DNA of 21,013 nucleotides from a virus. This document shows, piece by piece, positions 1-8,665 of this stretch (its first letter is position 1; every line of letters starts with the position of its first letter). The stretch lies in IMG/VR virus record IMGVR_UViG_3300037635_000031, positions 1 to 21,013 of that record, one strand, 5' to 3'. A program made the position numbers and the translations under genes. The notes beneath the pieces are model-generated. The model was not told the origin of the DNA. It did no database searches and was given only the letters and a program-made list of their open reading frames with translations.

Positions 1-116
1 TCATTAGCATTGGCTACAGCATGAGACAGTGTGTAGTTTGGACCACCGTTTCCTGTGATGTCCTGCTTATCCATTGAAGTAAACGCAGTTGTAGTTTGAT
101 TACCTACATATCCCAT
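1..116 (-). CDS. Fibre-associated protein, N-terminal part, cut by window edge
   Basis: Only the first 38 codons are in the window; the gene continues past position 1. The protein starts MGYVGNQTTTAFTSMDKQDI and goes on with a stretch ending in HAVANANE. From memory of phage families, this start is very common in small tail-fibre or adhesin proteins of marine phages, where it precedes a beta-rich domain. That recognition is established-knowledge recall, not a search. The ATG at 116 has a good Shine-Dalgarno site (AAGGAGTAGACA before ATG) and follows the stop of the upstream gene by 11 bases. It lies in the tail-fibre cluster and is probably translated from the same late transcript. The function of the missing C-terminal part is unknown. 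Confidence 0.75.
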   Translation of the reverse strand, partial: MGYVGNQTTTAFTSMDKQDITGNGGPNYTLSHAVANAN

Positions 117-127
117 TGTCTACTCCT

Positions 128-505
128 TTATACAAGTGCGTCACTAATATCGTCAACGACAGACACCCAAGCATCTAATGAGCTTGCTGTATCTGACTTG
201 ACCCATAAACGGTCCCCATCTTCTACAACCATCTTAGCTCCACCATCAAGAACCTGTAATGCACCACCTGATGCAATAGGCGCACCTTTTATAAGGTAGT
301 ACTTATCGTTATCTGATGGGTCATCGTCAGCATCATCGTTGTATGTTGTTAGAAATACATCTACAGTGATTGCATTACTTGTAATGTTTGTTAAATGAAT
401 ACCTACTAGTGTATCAGTAGTATTAAAATCTGCGCCATCAGGAACATCTGCGGCAGTTGTACCTACGCTTCTTAGAGCGTATCGTGTAAATTTAGTATCA
501 GCCAT
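128..505 (-). CDS. Small putative virion protein of the tail-fibre cluster
   Basis: This 125-residue protein is acidic and rich in Thr, Val and Asp, with alternating hydrophobic residues that suggest a compact beta-sandwich. There is no signal peptide or membrane segment. A central segment (about residues 55-67) is very Asp-rich and may bind calcium or be a loop. Such proteins often sit next to fibre genes in marine podoviruses and are probably accessory fibre or tail parts, but I recognise no named family with certainty. The ATG at 505 has a strong ribosome site (TAGGAGTAATTA before ATG) and lies 9 bases after the tail-fibre stop. The function is inferred from position only. Confidence 0.7.
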   Translation of the reverse strand: MADTKFTRYALRSVGTTAADVPDGADFNTTDTLVGIHLTNITSNAITVDVFLTTYNDDADDDPSDNDKYYLIKGAPIASGGALQVLDGGAKMVVEDGDRLWVKSDTASSLDAWVSVVDDISDALV

Positions 506-514
506 TAATTACTC

Positions 515-1783
515 CTATAAGGCGATTGCCATAGCCAATGAAAATGATGTTGAAGCAAAAGAACTTGTATCTGTTGCCTGTACAACTAGCCATGTTCCCT
601 CTGTTGCAGGAGATACTTGTAAAGCTGTACAATACTTCAATGAATTAGTTGTTGAATTAAAATACAAATCACCCACAGCCACAGTATGTCCGTTTGCTTC
701 ATGTGCATTTTCTGCGGCGGCATCGCTAGAATAAACGCCGTAGTATTTCTCATCAAATGTAGCTACAGAATTAGCCGCTTCAATAGCGTAGGCTCTAGCC
801 GACTTGTGTGTACCATCAACGGTTTCTGTTCCGTCTACATAATAGCTTGACCAATCTTTAGCTGAGTGTGCGCCAGCAGAACCTCTGTTCATATTACCTA
901 CAGCATAAGCCTTACTGGATAGTTCAGTTCCATCTACTGTAGAGTTAGATGCCTTGGTTGCCCACTCTTGAGCAGCACCAGAACCAGCAGTATCGGTAAC
1001 ACCTTGACCACCTGTAGCCCATGCTTTAGATGAGTAACCTTCATTAGTTACAGCTTCACCGTCTATCTTCTGCGCCCATGCTTCAGCCTCATCAGCAAAA
1101 CCAGAGGCCAAACCAGCCTGTGTTGTAGCTGTTGTAGCATTAGCTGATGCGTTCTGAATATCTGTGATATTAGTAGCGTTAGTGTTTACACTTGTAATGT
1201 TAGTACCTACTAGGTCAACATTAGTAATGCTGGTAGCCACTGTACCAATGTCTGCTTGGTCAGCTACTACGGCTGTGACATCACTAGCAATACCTGCTAC
1301 TGTTGTTACTTCTGTGCTAATACCTGCTACTGTAGTGATGTTGGGTAGGTTAGTAGAGATGAACTGCTTGTTCACAGCGTCAGTGTTAGCTACAGGAGAA
1401 CCTACGTTCTTAATAACCTTACCACCTGCATCCCACCTGTCAGTAGCATCAAGGGTGATAGCATCACCTGCTGTGTCTACAGCCTCTTGAGCCGCATGGA
1501 AGACCTGAATGTTAGAGTCATCCAAGTCTTCTTCGGTTAATACTGAACCTGAGGCAAAGTCTACTGCACGTGCTGTAAGACTAGTAGTACGTCTGACTTG
1601 TACTAGCGTACCAGACGCAGGTGCAGAGGTCAGAGTTACTGTAGAGGTAGAAGGAAAAGTAAGGCCAGTTTCAGCCACACCGTCTACCGTTACACTAAGT
1701 TCGCTAGTGTCAGTGTATGTAAAGGGGATGTTGAACGTAGTAGTACTGTTATCCCCCGGATAGTTATGATATGAAAAAGCCAT
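515..1783 (-). CDS. Tail fibre protein with T7 gp17-type N-terminal domain
   Basis: This 422-residue protein forms the receptor-binding fibre or its virion-attached base. Residues 1-140 match the T7 tail-fibre N-terminal domain (Phage_T7_tail). It has the FNIPFTYTD strand, an RRTTSLTARAVDF segment like T7 RRVTSTTDRLVDF, GSVLTEEDLDDSNIQ, and the DAGGKVIKNVGSPVANTDAV region that T7 has as DARGRRIVNLANAVDDRDAV. Residues 147-210 hold about six 10-12-residue repeats (NITTVAGISTEV-like). Residues 233-334 hold three 37-38-residue repeats centred on W236, W274 and W311. Residues 343-400 carry a FDEKYYG...GDLYFNSTTNSL module common at the end of marine phage fibres. At 422 residues it is shorter than T7 gp17 (about 550), so receptor binding may depend on the small downstream genes. 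The start has AGAAGGATAAGCA before ATG and lies 16 bases past a promoter-like repeat. Confidence 0.93.
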   Translation of the reverse strand: MAFSYHNYPGDNSTTTFNIPFTYTDTSELSVTVDGVAETGLTFPSTSTVTLTSAPASGTLVQVRRTTSLTARAVDFASGSVLTEEDLDDSNIQVFHAAQEAVDTAGDAITLDATDRWDAGGKVIKNVGSPVANTDAVNKQFISTNLPNITTVAGISTEVTTVAGIASDVTAVVADQADIGTVATSITNVDLVGTNITSVNTNATNITDIQNASANATTATTQAGLASGFADEAEAWAQKIDGEAVTNEGYSSKAWATGGQGVTDTAGSGAAQEWATKASNSTVDGTELSSKAYAVGNMNRGSAGAHSAKDWSSYYVDGTETVDGTHKSARAYAIEAANSVATFDEKYYGVYSSDAAAENAHEANGHTVAVGDLYFNSTTNSLKYCTALQVSPATEGTWLVVQATDTSSFASTSFSLAMAIAL

Positions 1784-1798
1784 TGCTTATCCTTCTAA

Positions 1799-1821
1799 TT
1801 TCGTCAATGTTGTAACTTTAG
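1799..1821 (-). promoter_or_regulatory. Putative phage late promoter before the tail fibre (copy 2)
   Basis: On the minus strand this reads CTAAAGTTACAACATTGACG followed by AAA. It matches the site at 16748-16770 in 21 of 23 positions, the first 16 bases being identical. It lies in the 47-base gap between the gp16-like gene and the tail fibre, where T7 has its phi17 promoter. A conserved element in this size range at equivalent late-gene positions is what a single-subunit phage RNA polymerase promoter looks like. The sequence is seen directly; the promoter role is inference. The motif does not resemble the T7, T3 or SP6 consensus beyond general AT content. Confidence 0.6.
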
Positions 1822-1830
1822 GCTACTTGT

Positions 1831-4800
1831 TTATCTACCTGCTTCCGCAGCTAGAGCATTAAGTATTTGTCTTACTCCATATAAAGAAGACAGAGGAGCT
1901 AATCTACTTAACTGTCTCCATTCTCTTTCTGTCAGTTCTCCCTCAAACAAATTAGCTACTGTCTTAGAACCATTCATAAGAAGAGAAAGAGCAGGTGGAG
2001 TAATAGCTTTAGTATTACCTGCCATTGCTCCTGTTGTTAGTTCCATAATGTATTGAAAGATAGAAGCTGGTCCCATTTGTTGGAAGATACCTTTAGTAAT
2101 ATTTAAGGCAGTAAATCTTTCATCAAGATATTCCTGACTGTCACTTCTTCCAGCAGCATTGAGGTTAGTTCTAGCCATATACATATAGTATCCCATTAGA
2201 GCAGACCCTAACATAACTTTAGACACTGTAGCAGCATCTCCATTTAAAGCTCTAACACCTAAACGCATTGTCTGTTGTTCTACAGATGCCAGAGTAAAGC
2301 TCATAAACTGAAAGAAAGTCTTACCTACCTCTGACCGCATAAACGGAGATACAGAGCCTATATTTACTTCCTGAATATTCTGAGTAGCTTCTCTTGATAC
2401 TGACAACTGAAACAATTCAGCAGCTTCTTTATCTGTCCATTCAGCTACATTAAGACTTACTAGTGTGTCTTTGTTTCTGAAGGTAGATTTAGATGCTATC
2501 TGTTCCTGAATACGTTTAGCCATAGAAGGTTTACCATCTACACTCTTAGTAGAGATGCCTAACTGTTGCATCTTTATTTCAGAGAAGGGTAACTTACCCT
2601 TTCTCATAGACCTAGCCCAAGTTGTAGCATAGTTTAGCATAGATAATCTACGTAGACCTGCTGTGACAGTACTAAGACCAGAGAGCAATGCAGTCTTTTC
2701 TCTTAATTGTCCAAGACTTTCATCCCACTTATTATAATCACCCTTATAAGGACTATCAGCAATAATACCCTCGTAACGAGTAGAACGAGTAGTCTTTCCA
2801 GAAATAACATCTCCGCCTAGTCCGCTGATAACTTCCAACTCTCTCATTAGAGAATCTTCTAGCTGTCCATTACGCGCTTTACGAGCCAATGCCCCTAGTC
2901 TAGGAACATTTTTCAAAAGAACAGGAATAGAGTATTCTAAAGTAGCGTTACTTATTTCCATTAAAGCTGACATTCCAGACATACCCATATAAGTTGCAAA
3001 GCTATACTCACGAATCTGTCTTAGAACAGTACGAGTTCCAGTAGGAATACCCTCATTAAATCCTAACCTACCTGTGATACCATCATACATAAACTGGACA
3101 GCTAACTTTTCTTTTTCTCTTGTAGCTTTATCTGTCCCTAGTCTATCGTACTCATCATCCATCTTTGTAAGCAGTGTTTCCATTGAGGTACCAGCATCAT
3201 TAGTATTAACACCATTCTTAGCTAGTCCAATAGCACCTGACATTTGGAATATGTAAGCACTATTAAGGTTCTCAATATCTTCTTCTAGTAAATCTGTAAA
3301 GCGTAGTCTCTGTAATTCACCATCAATCTCAACTTCTACAAAAGCTGATTCATCTAAAACTACGCGAGGTCTTGCTCTCTTGTGAGCTTTAACAGTTGTA
3401 GTTCTTGTTAGTGTATCAATTACATTATCTATATCTTCCTTATCAAATCCTTCATCATTAAGAATTTTCTGTAAGTCTTCAATATTAAACTCTACACCTC
3501 TACCAGCATGTCCCTTAGGTAAGTCATTTCTTAAGATACTCTTAGTGTATCCTTTGGAAATACGCTTGATGTATTCATCTACTTTCTTTTTAGTGACCTT
3601 ACCTTTTAACTTACCTGCTAACATCTTACGAACATTAGCTTCTAATTGAGGTTGTCCCTGTCTAATAGCTTTTTCTATTAACTCTTCAAAGACAGTATTA
3701 TCAGTCCTACCTAATTTAGTTCTCAATTCATCTATCTTATCATAGTTAAATAAACGAGGTAAGTAGTTAGGCATGTCTTTAAACGTATCAGAAGTAAAGC
3801 CAGCTACATTAGCATCTACAGCTTCTTTAGCGAGTTTGTTATGTGAGCGTTCTACAAAGTCTGCCACTTCCTTAACGTGTTCGTTAGGAGCTTCATCAAT
3901 ACCTCTGACTGCTCTTGATACTAACACGTTAAAGTCTTGTACAGTACCTTTAGTTTCGTTACGCCATTGAGTACGTGAATGAAACATTACTCTATCAAAG
4001 GCTGTGCGATAAGCGTTCTCAAGGTTCATCTTACGTTCTGAAGCTGAGTAGCGCACAGCAGAACCATCTACGTTACCAGTACTATTAAGACCTTGAATAT
4101 CTGCGGCAAGTCTAGTAAACTTGTTTTCAGATTTCTTTGCTCTTACAAATGAGGAGTTCTTCGCACGTAGTTCTTTTAGTATCCCACGTTGCTCCACAGT
4201 TTGTTCAGCTTCAGTGTCAAAGTCTCCCCTTGATTCAGGTTCTTCAAAGTCATCACGTGCTTCAGCTTCTTCAATCATACGTTCTGTTAGTGTATCACCG
4301 TCATTGTCATTAAGAAACTGTAGTTCGTCAGGGGTAAGTTCATCTCCCATAGCGTTACGTCTGGCTAGTTGTTTTACCTGTGACCTTTTTAGGTACATAG
4401 TAGTAGCGGCGTTAATACCACCACCTAGCGTACCACCCATAAGAGCAGCCAGCATAACATCACCACCGTCTACATCGTAGCGTAATTTGGCTCTGATAGA
4501 TTCCACAGCAGCAGCTTCTAATACACCTGCTGAAGCACCTACCTTTATTGCTCTTGCAACTGAAAGACCTTTCTTTAAGCCTCTAGCGGCCTGTATAGTA
4601 GCACCAGCGGCGGCGGTAGGTATAGTACCTAAACCACCAGTAGCCGCTGTCACACCTGCTGTAACGGCTGTTATTCCAGCAATCTCCGCAGGGTCTGTCA
4701 TCTGTGCTAACACATTAGCGGTGATACCTGTAAGACCTTGTTGAGCAAATGTCTCATTGTTAAGCTGAATTTTTCTGTAGTTCTCTGCCAGCCTCTTTGC

Positions 4801-5151
4801 CATAGTAGGGCCAGAAGACCTAGCCATCTTAAGAACATCTTCGATAGCTCTAGGGTCTTCTAAACCTGCTACTAATTCAGTAGCTACTTCTTCTGTTAAA
4901 GCTTCTTTAGATAAAGGCTCATCAGCAGGAGCAGTTAAACGAAAGGCGTTGTTACTGAGAGTAGGTACTAACCATTCTTGGTCAGAAGCCATTCCATATA
5001 AGGTACCAAAGTCAAGTTTTTCTACTTGTTCTTTGTTCTCTTGCATAGCTCTGTTTAGGTCTACTTGTGGAATCACAGTAGTAAAAGGTAGAGGCAATTC
5101 CCCACCTAAACCTAACAGGTTTTCTGTTTCTTGTCCTAGCTCTTCAGCCAT
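1831..5151 (-). CDS. Internal virion protein D, gp16-like ejection protein
   Basis: This 1106-residue protein is the largest here. It occupies the T7 gene 16 position, between gp15 and the tail fibre. In T7, gp16 forms part of the internal core and is ejected into the cell envelope to help DNA cross it. The family call rests on order, size and composition: a long alpha-helical charged protein, with Gly/Ala-rich hydrophobic stretches at about residues 150-190 and 232-255 that could insert in membranes. More hydrophobic segments lie towards the C-terminus (for example KVMLGSALMGYYMYM). T7 gp16 is 1318 residues and begins with a lytic transglycosylase domain. I see no such domain at this N-terminus, which starts MAEELGQETENLLGLGGELP. 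The ATG has a good ribosome site (ACGAGGTAAATC) and follows the gp15 stop by 20 bases. Confidence 0.85.
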   Translation of the reverse strand: MAEELGQETENLLGLGGELPLPFTTVIPQVDLNRAMQENKEQVEKLDFGTLYGMASDQEWLVPTLSNNAFRLTAPADEPLSKEALTEEVATELVAGLEDPRAIEDVLKMARSSGPTMAKRLAENYRKIQLNNETFAQQGLTGITANVLAQMTDPAEIAGITAVTAGVTAATGGLGTIPTAAAGATIQAARGLKKGLSVARAIKVGASAGVLEAAAVESIRAKLRYDVDGGDVMLAALMGGTLGGGINAATTMYLKRSQVKQLARRNAMGDELTPDELQFLNDNDGDTLTERMIEEAEARDDFEEPESRGDFDTEAEQTVEQRGILKELRAKNSSFVRAKKSENKFTRLAADIQGLNSTGNVDGSAVRYSASERKMNLENAYRTAFDRVMFHSRTQWRNETKGTVQDFNVLVSRAVRGIDEAPNEHVKEVADFVERSHNKLAKEAVDANVAGFTSDTFKDMPNYLPRLFNYDKIDELRTKLGRTDNTVFEELIEKAIRQGQPQLEANVRKMLAGKLKGKVTKKKVDEYIKRISKGYTKSILRNDLPKGHAGRGVEFNIEDLQKILNDEGFDKEDIDNVIDTLTRTTTVKAHKRARPRVVLDESAFVEVEIDGELQRLRFTDLLEEDIENLNSAYIFQMSGAIGLAKNGVNTNDAGTSMETLLTKMDDEYDRLGTDKATREKEKLAVQFMYDGITGRLGFNEGIPTGTRTVLRQIREYSFATYMGMSGMSALMEISNATLEYSIPVLLKNVPRLGALARKARNGQLEDSLMRELEVISGLGGDVISGKTTRSTRYEGIIADSPYKGDYNKWDESLGQLREKTALLSGLSTVTAGLRRLSMLNYATTWARSMRKGKLPFSEIKMQQLGISTKSVDGKPSMAKRIQEQIASKSTFRNKDTLVSLNVAEWTDKEAAELFQLSVSREATQNIQEVNIGSVSPFMRSEVGKTFFQFMSFTLASVEQQTMRLGVRALNGDAATVSKVMLGSALMGYYMYMARTNLNAAGRSDSQEYLDERFTALNITKGIFQQMGPASIFQYIMELTTGAMAGNTKAITPPALSLLMNGSKTVANLFEGELTEREWRQLSRLAPLSSLYGVRQILNALAAEAGR

Positions 5152-5171
5152 GATTTACCTCGTTGCTTTAG

Positions 5172-7643
5172 TTACTTCATGTACTCTGGTCTATTGTCTA
5201 GTGTTATGGTACCCTTGAAACCTAGTTCATCTACTAGTTGGGCTGTTTCACCTATCCATGTTTCTTCAATAGGCTTTTGACCTTTACCTGAGAAAGGATA
5301 TTTACGTCTAAATTGCTCTTCTGTAAGCCCTGAGTCTAAGATAGCATCAGATACTGAACCAATCTGATTACCTAAGTCAGAAGGTAGCTGCTCTCCCAAG
5401 TCTCTAAGAATGTTAGATATAACTAATTCCATATTTAAACTGTCTATATCTGCCATAGGTATCGAAGCTAGAGATAGTGCCTGTGTACCAGTATCATTAG
5501 TAACTACTAGTTGAATGACATTAGGATTGTCATAATCGTTACTTACAGTAAATACAGAACCTTCTCCAAAAGCACTTTCAGCTATATCAGTAAGAGTATC
5601 CACTTCAGATATAGTGTCTAAGAAAGTTTGTAACTTAGGTACACCTACAGAAAGCTCACCAGATAATTTCTGAATAGCTCTCTTGTTACCTGCTTTATCT
5701 TCAACAACTATAAAGTCTTCTTGAACTCGCTCACCCATAGCCTTTAATGCTAGGTCTTTGGTCATACCCTTCATAGACATATAGTATTGAGTACCCTGTC
5801 TAACGTAATCTGAAACATGTCCCATGTTAGTTACATCTTTAAACACTGAAGATGAAAACCACCTACCTGACGTAGTTAAATCTTCTACATCAAGTGCGCC
5901 AATAGACACAGATTTTCTTGGGCCTTGAACTACTGCTAAAGCTGTAGGTAAAGTCATACCTGCTTTAGTTGTAAGAAAGTCTAAAGCTTCTAAACGATAC
6001 TTAACTTCTTGGTCATTATTAACATAGTTTAGACTACCACCTAAAGCTATAGTAGAACGATAAGCTGTAAGAACCCCTTCAGCACGTGCTAGTGTTTCTT
6101 CATCATTTACATCTGAAATAGGTTGGGATACAAGAACATTAGTATTTGTAGTTAAAGGGTCTGATAGGAAGTTAGGTAAAGTACCTGTCTTAGTATAAAA
6201 CTTTTTAAAGTCCTCTGCTAAATGACGTTGTGCTATCGCATCTGTATTTATATCAGCACCAGTCATAGCTGACTCAGCAGTAGCAGAATCTATCTTTTCT
6301 TGGAGTCTAGTAGCACTTTGTCTTTCATATTCATCTTGAGCTTCTTCTTTTGTAATAGTATACTTTTTACCACTTGGAAGTGTTATCTCAGTATCAGCAC
6401 CGTATAATAACCTAGAAGGTCCATCAGCCATAAAGCTTAACACAGCCGTAGTTAAGTGTGTCTTACTCATCTGTGCATCTGCTTGTTCTAAACGTAGTGC
6501 TTCAGCATCTGCTAAAGCTTTGGCCTCTTTTACTTTCCTACTCTTTCTAGTTGAAGCTATTGTCTTATTTATACTATCAAAAGAAGGAGCGTTATCAGGA
6601 TTAGTAGTAGCTTCTTCATCCTTAGACAATATTTCATACATAGGCGTAGTTTCGTTTTCAAACATACGGTCTGTAGTTATGATTGCCATTCCTGTTGTTA
6701 GTGCGCTTCGCTCTACGAATGGATTATTTGCTAATGTCTGTGTAATAACCTGTTCTATCATAGCTTGTTTAGCTTCAGAACTTATATTAGTTTTGTTCTC
6801 AATAGCTATCATCTCAGTAATAGCGTCACTTACTATTTCTTCCGTAGCTTCCTTCTCATACTTTTCTTTACTTGCTTTAATACTTAAACCAGCATCGTAG
6901 AAGTTTGCAGTAGAGAATTGATTTGCGTCATCTAACACTGCAAAGAGTGCGCCTGTTCCGTTATCGTCTACACGGGATTTAATAACGGTTACTGCTGCGT
7001 TGTTGACGTTAGCCCATCCTATGTTCGGGTAACTATCTACAGTCTCTTGAAGCAAGGTTTGTATTTCTACTTTCTTCTCTTCAAATGAAAGATTAGCGTC
7101 ATCTTCAATAGCAGTAACTTCAGTAAATACATTACCTAAGGTCTTACCTCTAACGTAATCACCCTTTTTAGGGTCATAGTTAGTTTCATACCAACCTATG
7201 TTTCCTACTTTAATGTCCTGCTCTACTGCGTTTCTAACCTCTTCGTCCGTAATCTCGTCAAGAATAGGAGCCATTGCAGCAGCTCTAACTTCAGTAAGAG
7301 CCGTTTCACCATCATCTCCGTAGTACAAGTCAGGGTCAGTTGCAAGAGCTTCAGAGGCTGCTTGACCAGCAAGCCTTAAAGCTGTCTTTCGGGCTAGCTT
7401 TGCTTCGGCTGCTTTCTGTCTTTTAATACCGTTTTCAATTTCAATCTCACGCTTTACACGTTTTGCCTTTTCAATTCTAGTCACTTCTTCAACAGCAGGT
7501 GTTATGTTAGCAATAAACTGCTGAAGAGGTGAACCACCCTCAGGTAAAGAAGGGGGTCTAACATAGGTGTCTACTGTGGTAGCTACAGGTGTTACTGTAG
7601 TAGGTGTTTGTAAACCTGCTACTTGTACTCGTTGTTTCGCCAT
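5172..7643 (-). CDS. Internal virion protein C, gp15-like ejection protein
   Basis: This 823-residue protein sits at the T7 gene 15 position (T7 gp15 is 747 residues). In T7 it is a core protein that leaves the capsid with gp14 and gp16 and forms the periplasmic tunnel for DNA entry. The N-terminus is a flexible Thr/Val/Pro-rich segment (residues about 8-40). Residues 55-100 form a very charged, probably helical stretch (KRVKREIEIENGIKRQKAAE). The rest is mostly alpha-helical with many Glu/Lys/Ala runs, with no signal peptide or clear membrane segment. The call rests on this character plus position between gp14 and gp16; I see no catalytic motif. The ATG at 7643 has AGGAAAACACT upstream and lies 15 bases after the gp14 stop. 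Confidence 0.85.
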   Translation of the reverse strand: MAKQRVQVAGLQTPTTVTPVATTVDTYVRPPSLPEGGSPLQQFIANITPAVEEVTRIEKAKRVKREIEIENGIKRQKAAEAKLARKTALRLAGQAASEALATDPDLYYGDDGETALTEVRAAAMAPILDEITDEEVRNAVEQDIKVGNIGWYETNYDPKKGDYVRGKTLGNVFTEVTAIEDDANLSFEEKKVEIQTLLQETVDSYPNIGWANVNNAAVTVIKSRVDDNGTGALFAVLDDANQFSTANFYDAGLSIKASKEKYEKEATEEIVSDAITEMIAIENKTNISSEAKQAMIEQVITQTLANNPFVERSALTTGMAIITTDRMFENETTPMYEILSKDEEATTNPDNAPSFDSINKTIASTRKSRKVKEAKALADAEALRLEQADAQMSKTHLTTAVLSFMADGPSRLLYGADTEITLPSGKKYTITKEEAQDEYERQSATRLQEKIDSATAESAMTGADINTDAIAQRHLAEDFKKFYTKTGTLPNFLSDPLTTNTNVLVSQPISDVNDEETLARAEGVLTAYRSTIALGGSLNYVNNDQEVKYRLEALDFLTTKAGMTLPTALAVVQGPRKSVSIGALDVEDLTTSGRWFSSSVFKDVTNMGHVSDYVRQGTQYYMSMKGMTKDLALKAMGERVQEDFIVVEDKAGNKRAIQKLSGELSVGVPKLQTFLDTISEVDTLTDIAESAFGEGSVFTVSNDYDNPNVIQLVVTNDTGTQALSLASIPMADIDSLNMELVISNILRDLGEQLPSDLGNQIGSVSDAILDSGLTEEQFRRKYPFSGKGQKPIEETWIGETAQLVDELGFKGTITLDNRPEYMK

Positions 7644-7658
7644 AGTGTTTTCCTATCT

Positions 7659-8207
7659 TTAAAATATACTAAACTTAGCTTTGAAAGCATCTTGCTCTGT
7701 GTCGCTTAATCCTGAGTAATAACTAGCTGTAGCACTTGCCGCAGTACTCAAAGCCGCAGACATAAAACTAGGCTGTTGACCTTGACGAATAGAGTTAATT
7801 CTACTCTCAGCTTCAGCATCAGCACCTCTACGTTGTAAAGCCATTTGTCTTTCCATAGCCTCTGCGTTCTGAGAGAGTACTGTCTTTCCTCGTTCCTCTT
7901 GAGCAACAAAGTCATTATATAAAGCATCTACAGAATTACCTGATACACCAGCTTCACCAGCAGCAACTACTAACTTTTCTCTTTGTTTTAAAGCCGCTAT
8001 TGCTAGTTGAAACTTCTGTGAGGCTATTGCTTCGTTCTCTTGAATTAATCTTTCATTTAAACTCTGTATCTTTAAGTCACGTGCCTGAATAGCACGTTGC
8101 CTGTTTGCATTGTATAAAGCTTGTTGGTCAGCAGCGTCACTACTACTCTGCATAAAACCAGCAACACCTTTAGCAATGGTAAGGGCTGTCATAGGGTCTA
8201 TAGCCAT
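7659..8207 (-). CDS. Internal virion protein B, gp14-like ejection protein
   Basis: This 182-residue protein matches the size and position of T7 gp14 (196 residues), which forms the outer-membrane part of the ejection channel. The N-terminus (MAIDPMTALTIAKGVAGFMQ) is hydrophobic and Gly-containing, as in the family. Residues about 25-140 form long Gln/Ala/Glu-rich helices probably able to coil, with a GEAGVSGNSVDALYNDF segment near the middle that is typical of gp14-like proteins. The reading frame is open upstream to 8255, but I chose the ATG at 8207. It has GAGGATACGATA before it and overlaps the gp13-like stop as TAATG, the same junction used by the two genes before it. Confidence 0.87.
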   Translation of the reverse strand: MAIDPMTALTIAKGVAGFMQSSSDAADQQALYNANRQRAIQARDLKIQSLNERLIQENEAIASQKFQLAIAALKQREKLVVAAGEAGVSGNSVDALYNDFVAQEERGKTVLSQNAEAMERQMALQRRGADAEAESRINSIRQGQQPSFMSAALSTAASATASYYSGLSDTEQDAFKAKFSIF

Positions 8208-8665
8208 TATCGTATCCTCACAAATTCTAAGAAGGGTTTGTCTCCTACACCCCACGTATCATGTTTCTTTATAAATGTGAAGCCTACAAACTTTAGCCAG
8301 TTAATAGCTAGTGTGTATTCTGCATCCACAGCATTAGTTAGAAGTGGGTATTTACTACTCATCTCATCTACCCATTTACGTGAACCACGCAGGAAGGGTA
8401 GCCATACCTTACGGATAGCAGGTGTGGTGAGTAACCAAGGAACTGCTGTCAGTTCGTCCTGTTCACATACACCATAGATACCTGCTATCTCTTCTGTATC
8501 TGTTACAACAATAGTCCAACACTCTGTGGACTCATCTAAGCCTAACTGTAACGCTTCTCTAGTACTGCCATGCGAAGCTAACACTTCCTGTGCATCCTCT
8601 GGTCTTAAGTTATCTATCAGATAATCTACATCTGCCTGAGTACTCTGCCTCACATGACCTTTCAT
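8207..8665 (-). CDS. gp13-like internal virion protein with GNAT-like fold
   Basis: This 152-residue protein occupies the T7 gene 13 position, between tail tubular protein B and gp14. T7 gp13 is 138 residues and is needed for proper internal virion assembly. The N-terminal pattern MKGHVRQSTQADVDYLIDNL, then RPEDAQEV, and the end WLKFVGFTFI resemble small acetyltransferase-like (GNAT) proteins often found here in podoviruses. I see no clear acetyl-CoA pyrophosphate loop (Q/RxxGxG/A), so enzyme activity is doubtful. The frame is open up to 8704, but the ATG at 8665 is preferred: it has a strong AAGGAGAATGTA ribosome site and overlaps the gp12 stop as TAATG. Confidence 0.82.
   Translation of the reverse strand: MKGHVRQSTQADVDYLIDNLRPEDAQEVLASHGSTREALQLGLDESTECWTIVVTDTEEIAGIYGVCEQDELTAVPWLLTTPAIRKVWLPFLRGSRKWVDEMSSKYPLLTNAVDAEYTLAINWLKFVGFTFIKKHDTWGVGDKPFLEFVRIR

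Noticed and set aside
2202-2222. CTAAAGTTA on the minus strand inside the gp16-like gene, like the start of the promoter repeat
   Set aside because: Only the first nine bases agree; the rest differs and it lies within coding sequence with no operon start nearby.
4121-4480. 119-codon plus-strand open frame opposite the gp16-like gene
   Set aside because: Ser-rich low-complexity product typical of antisense frames, with no start signal.
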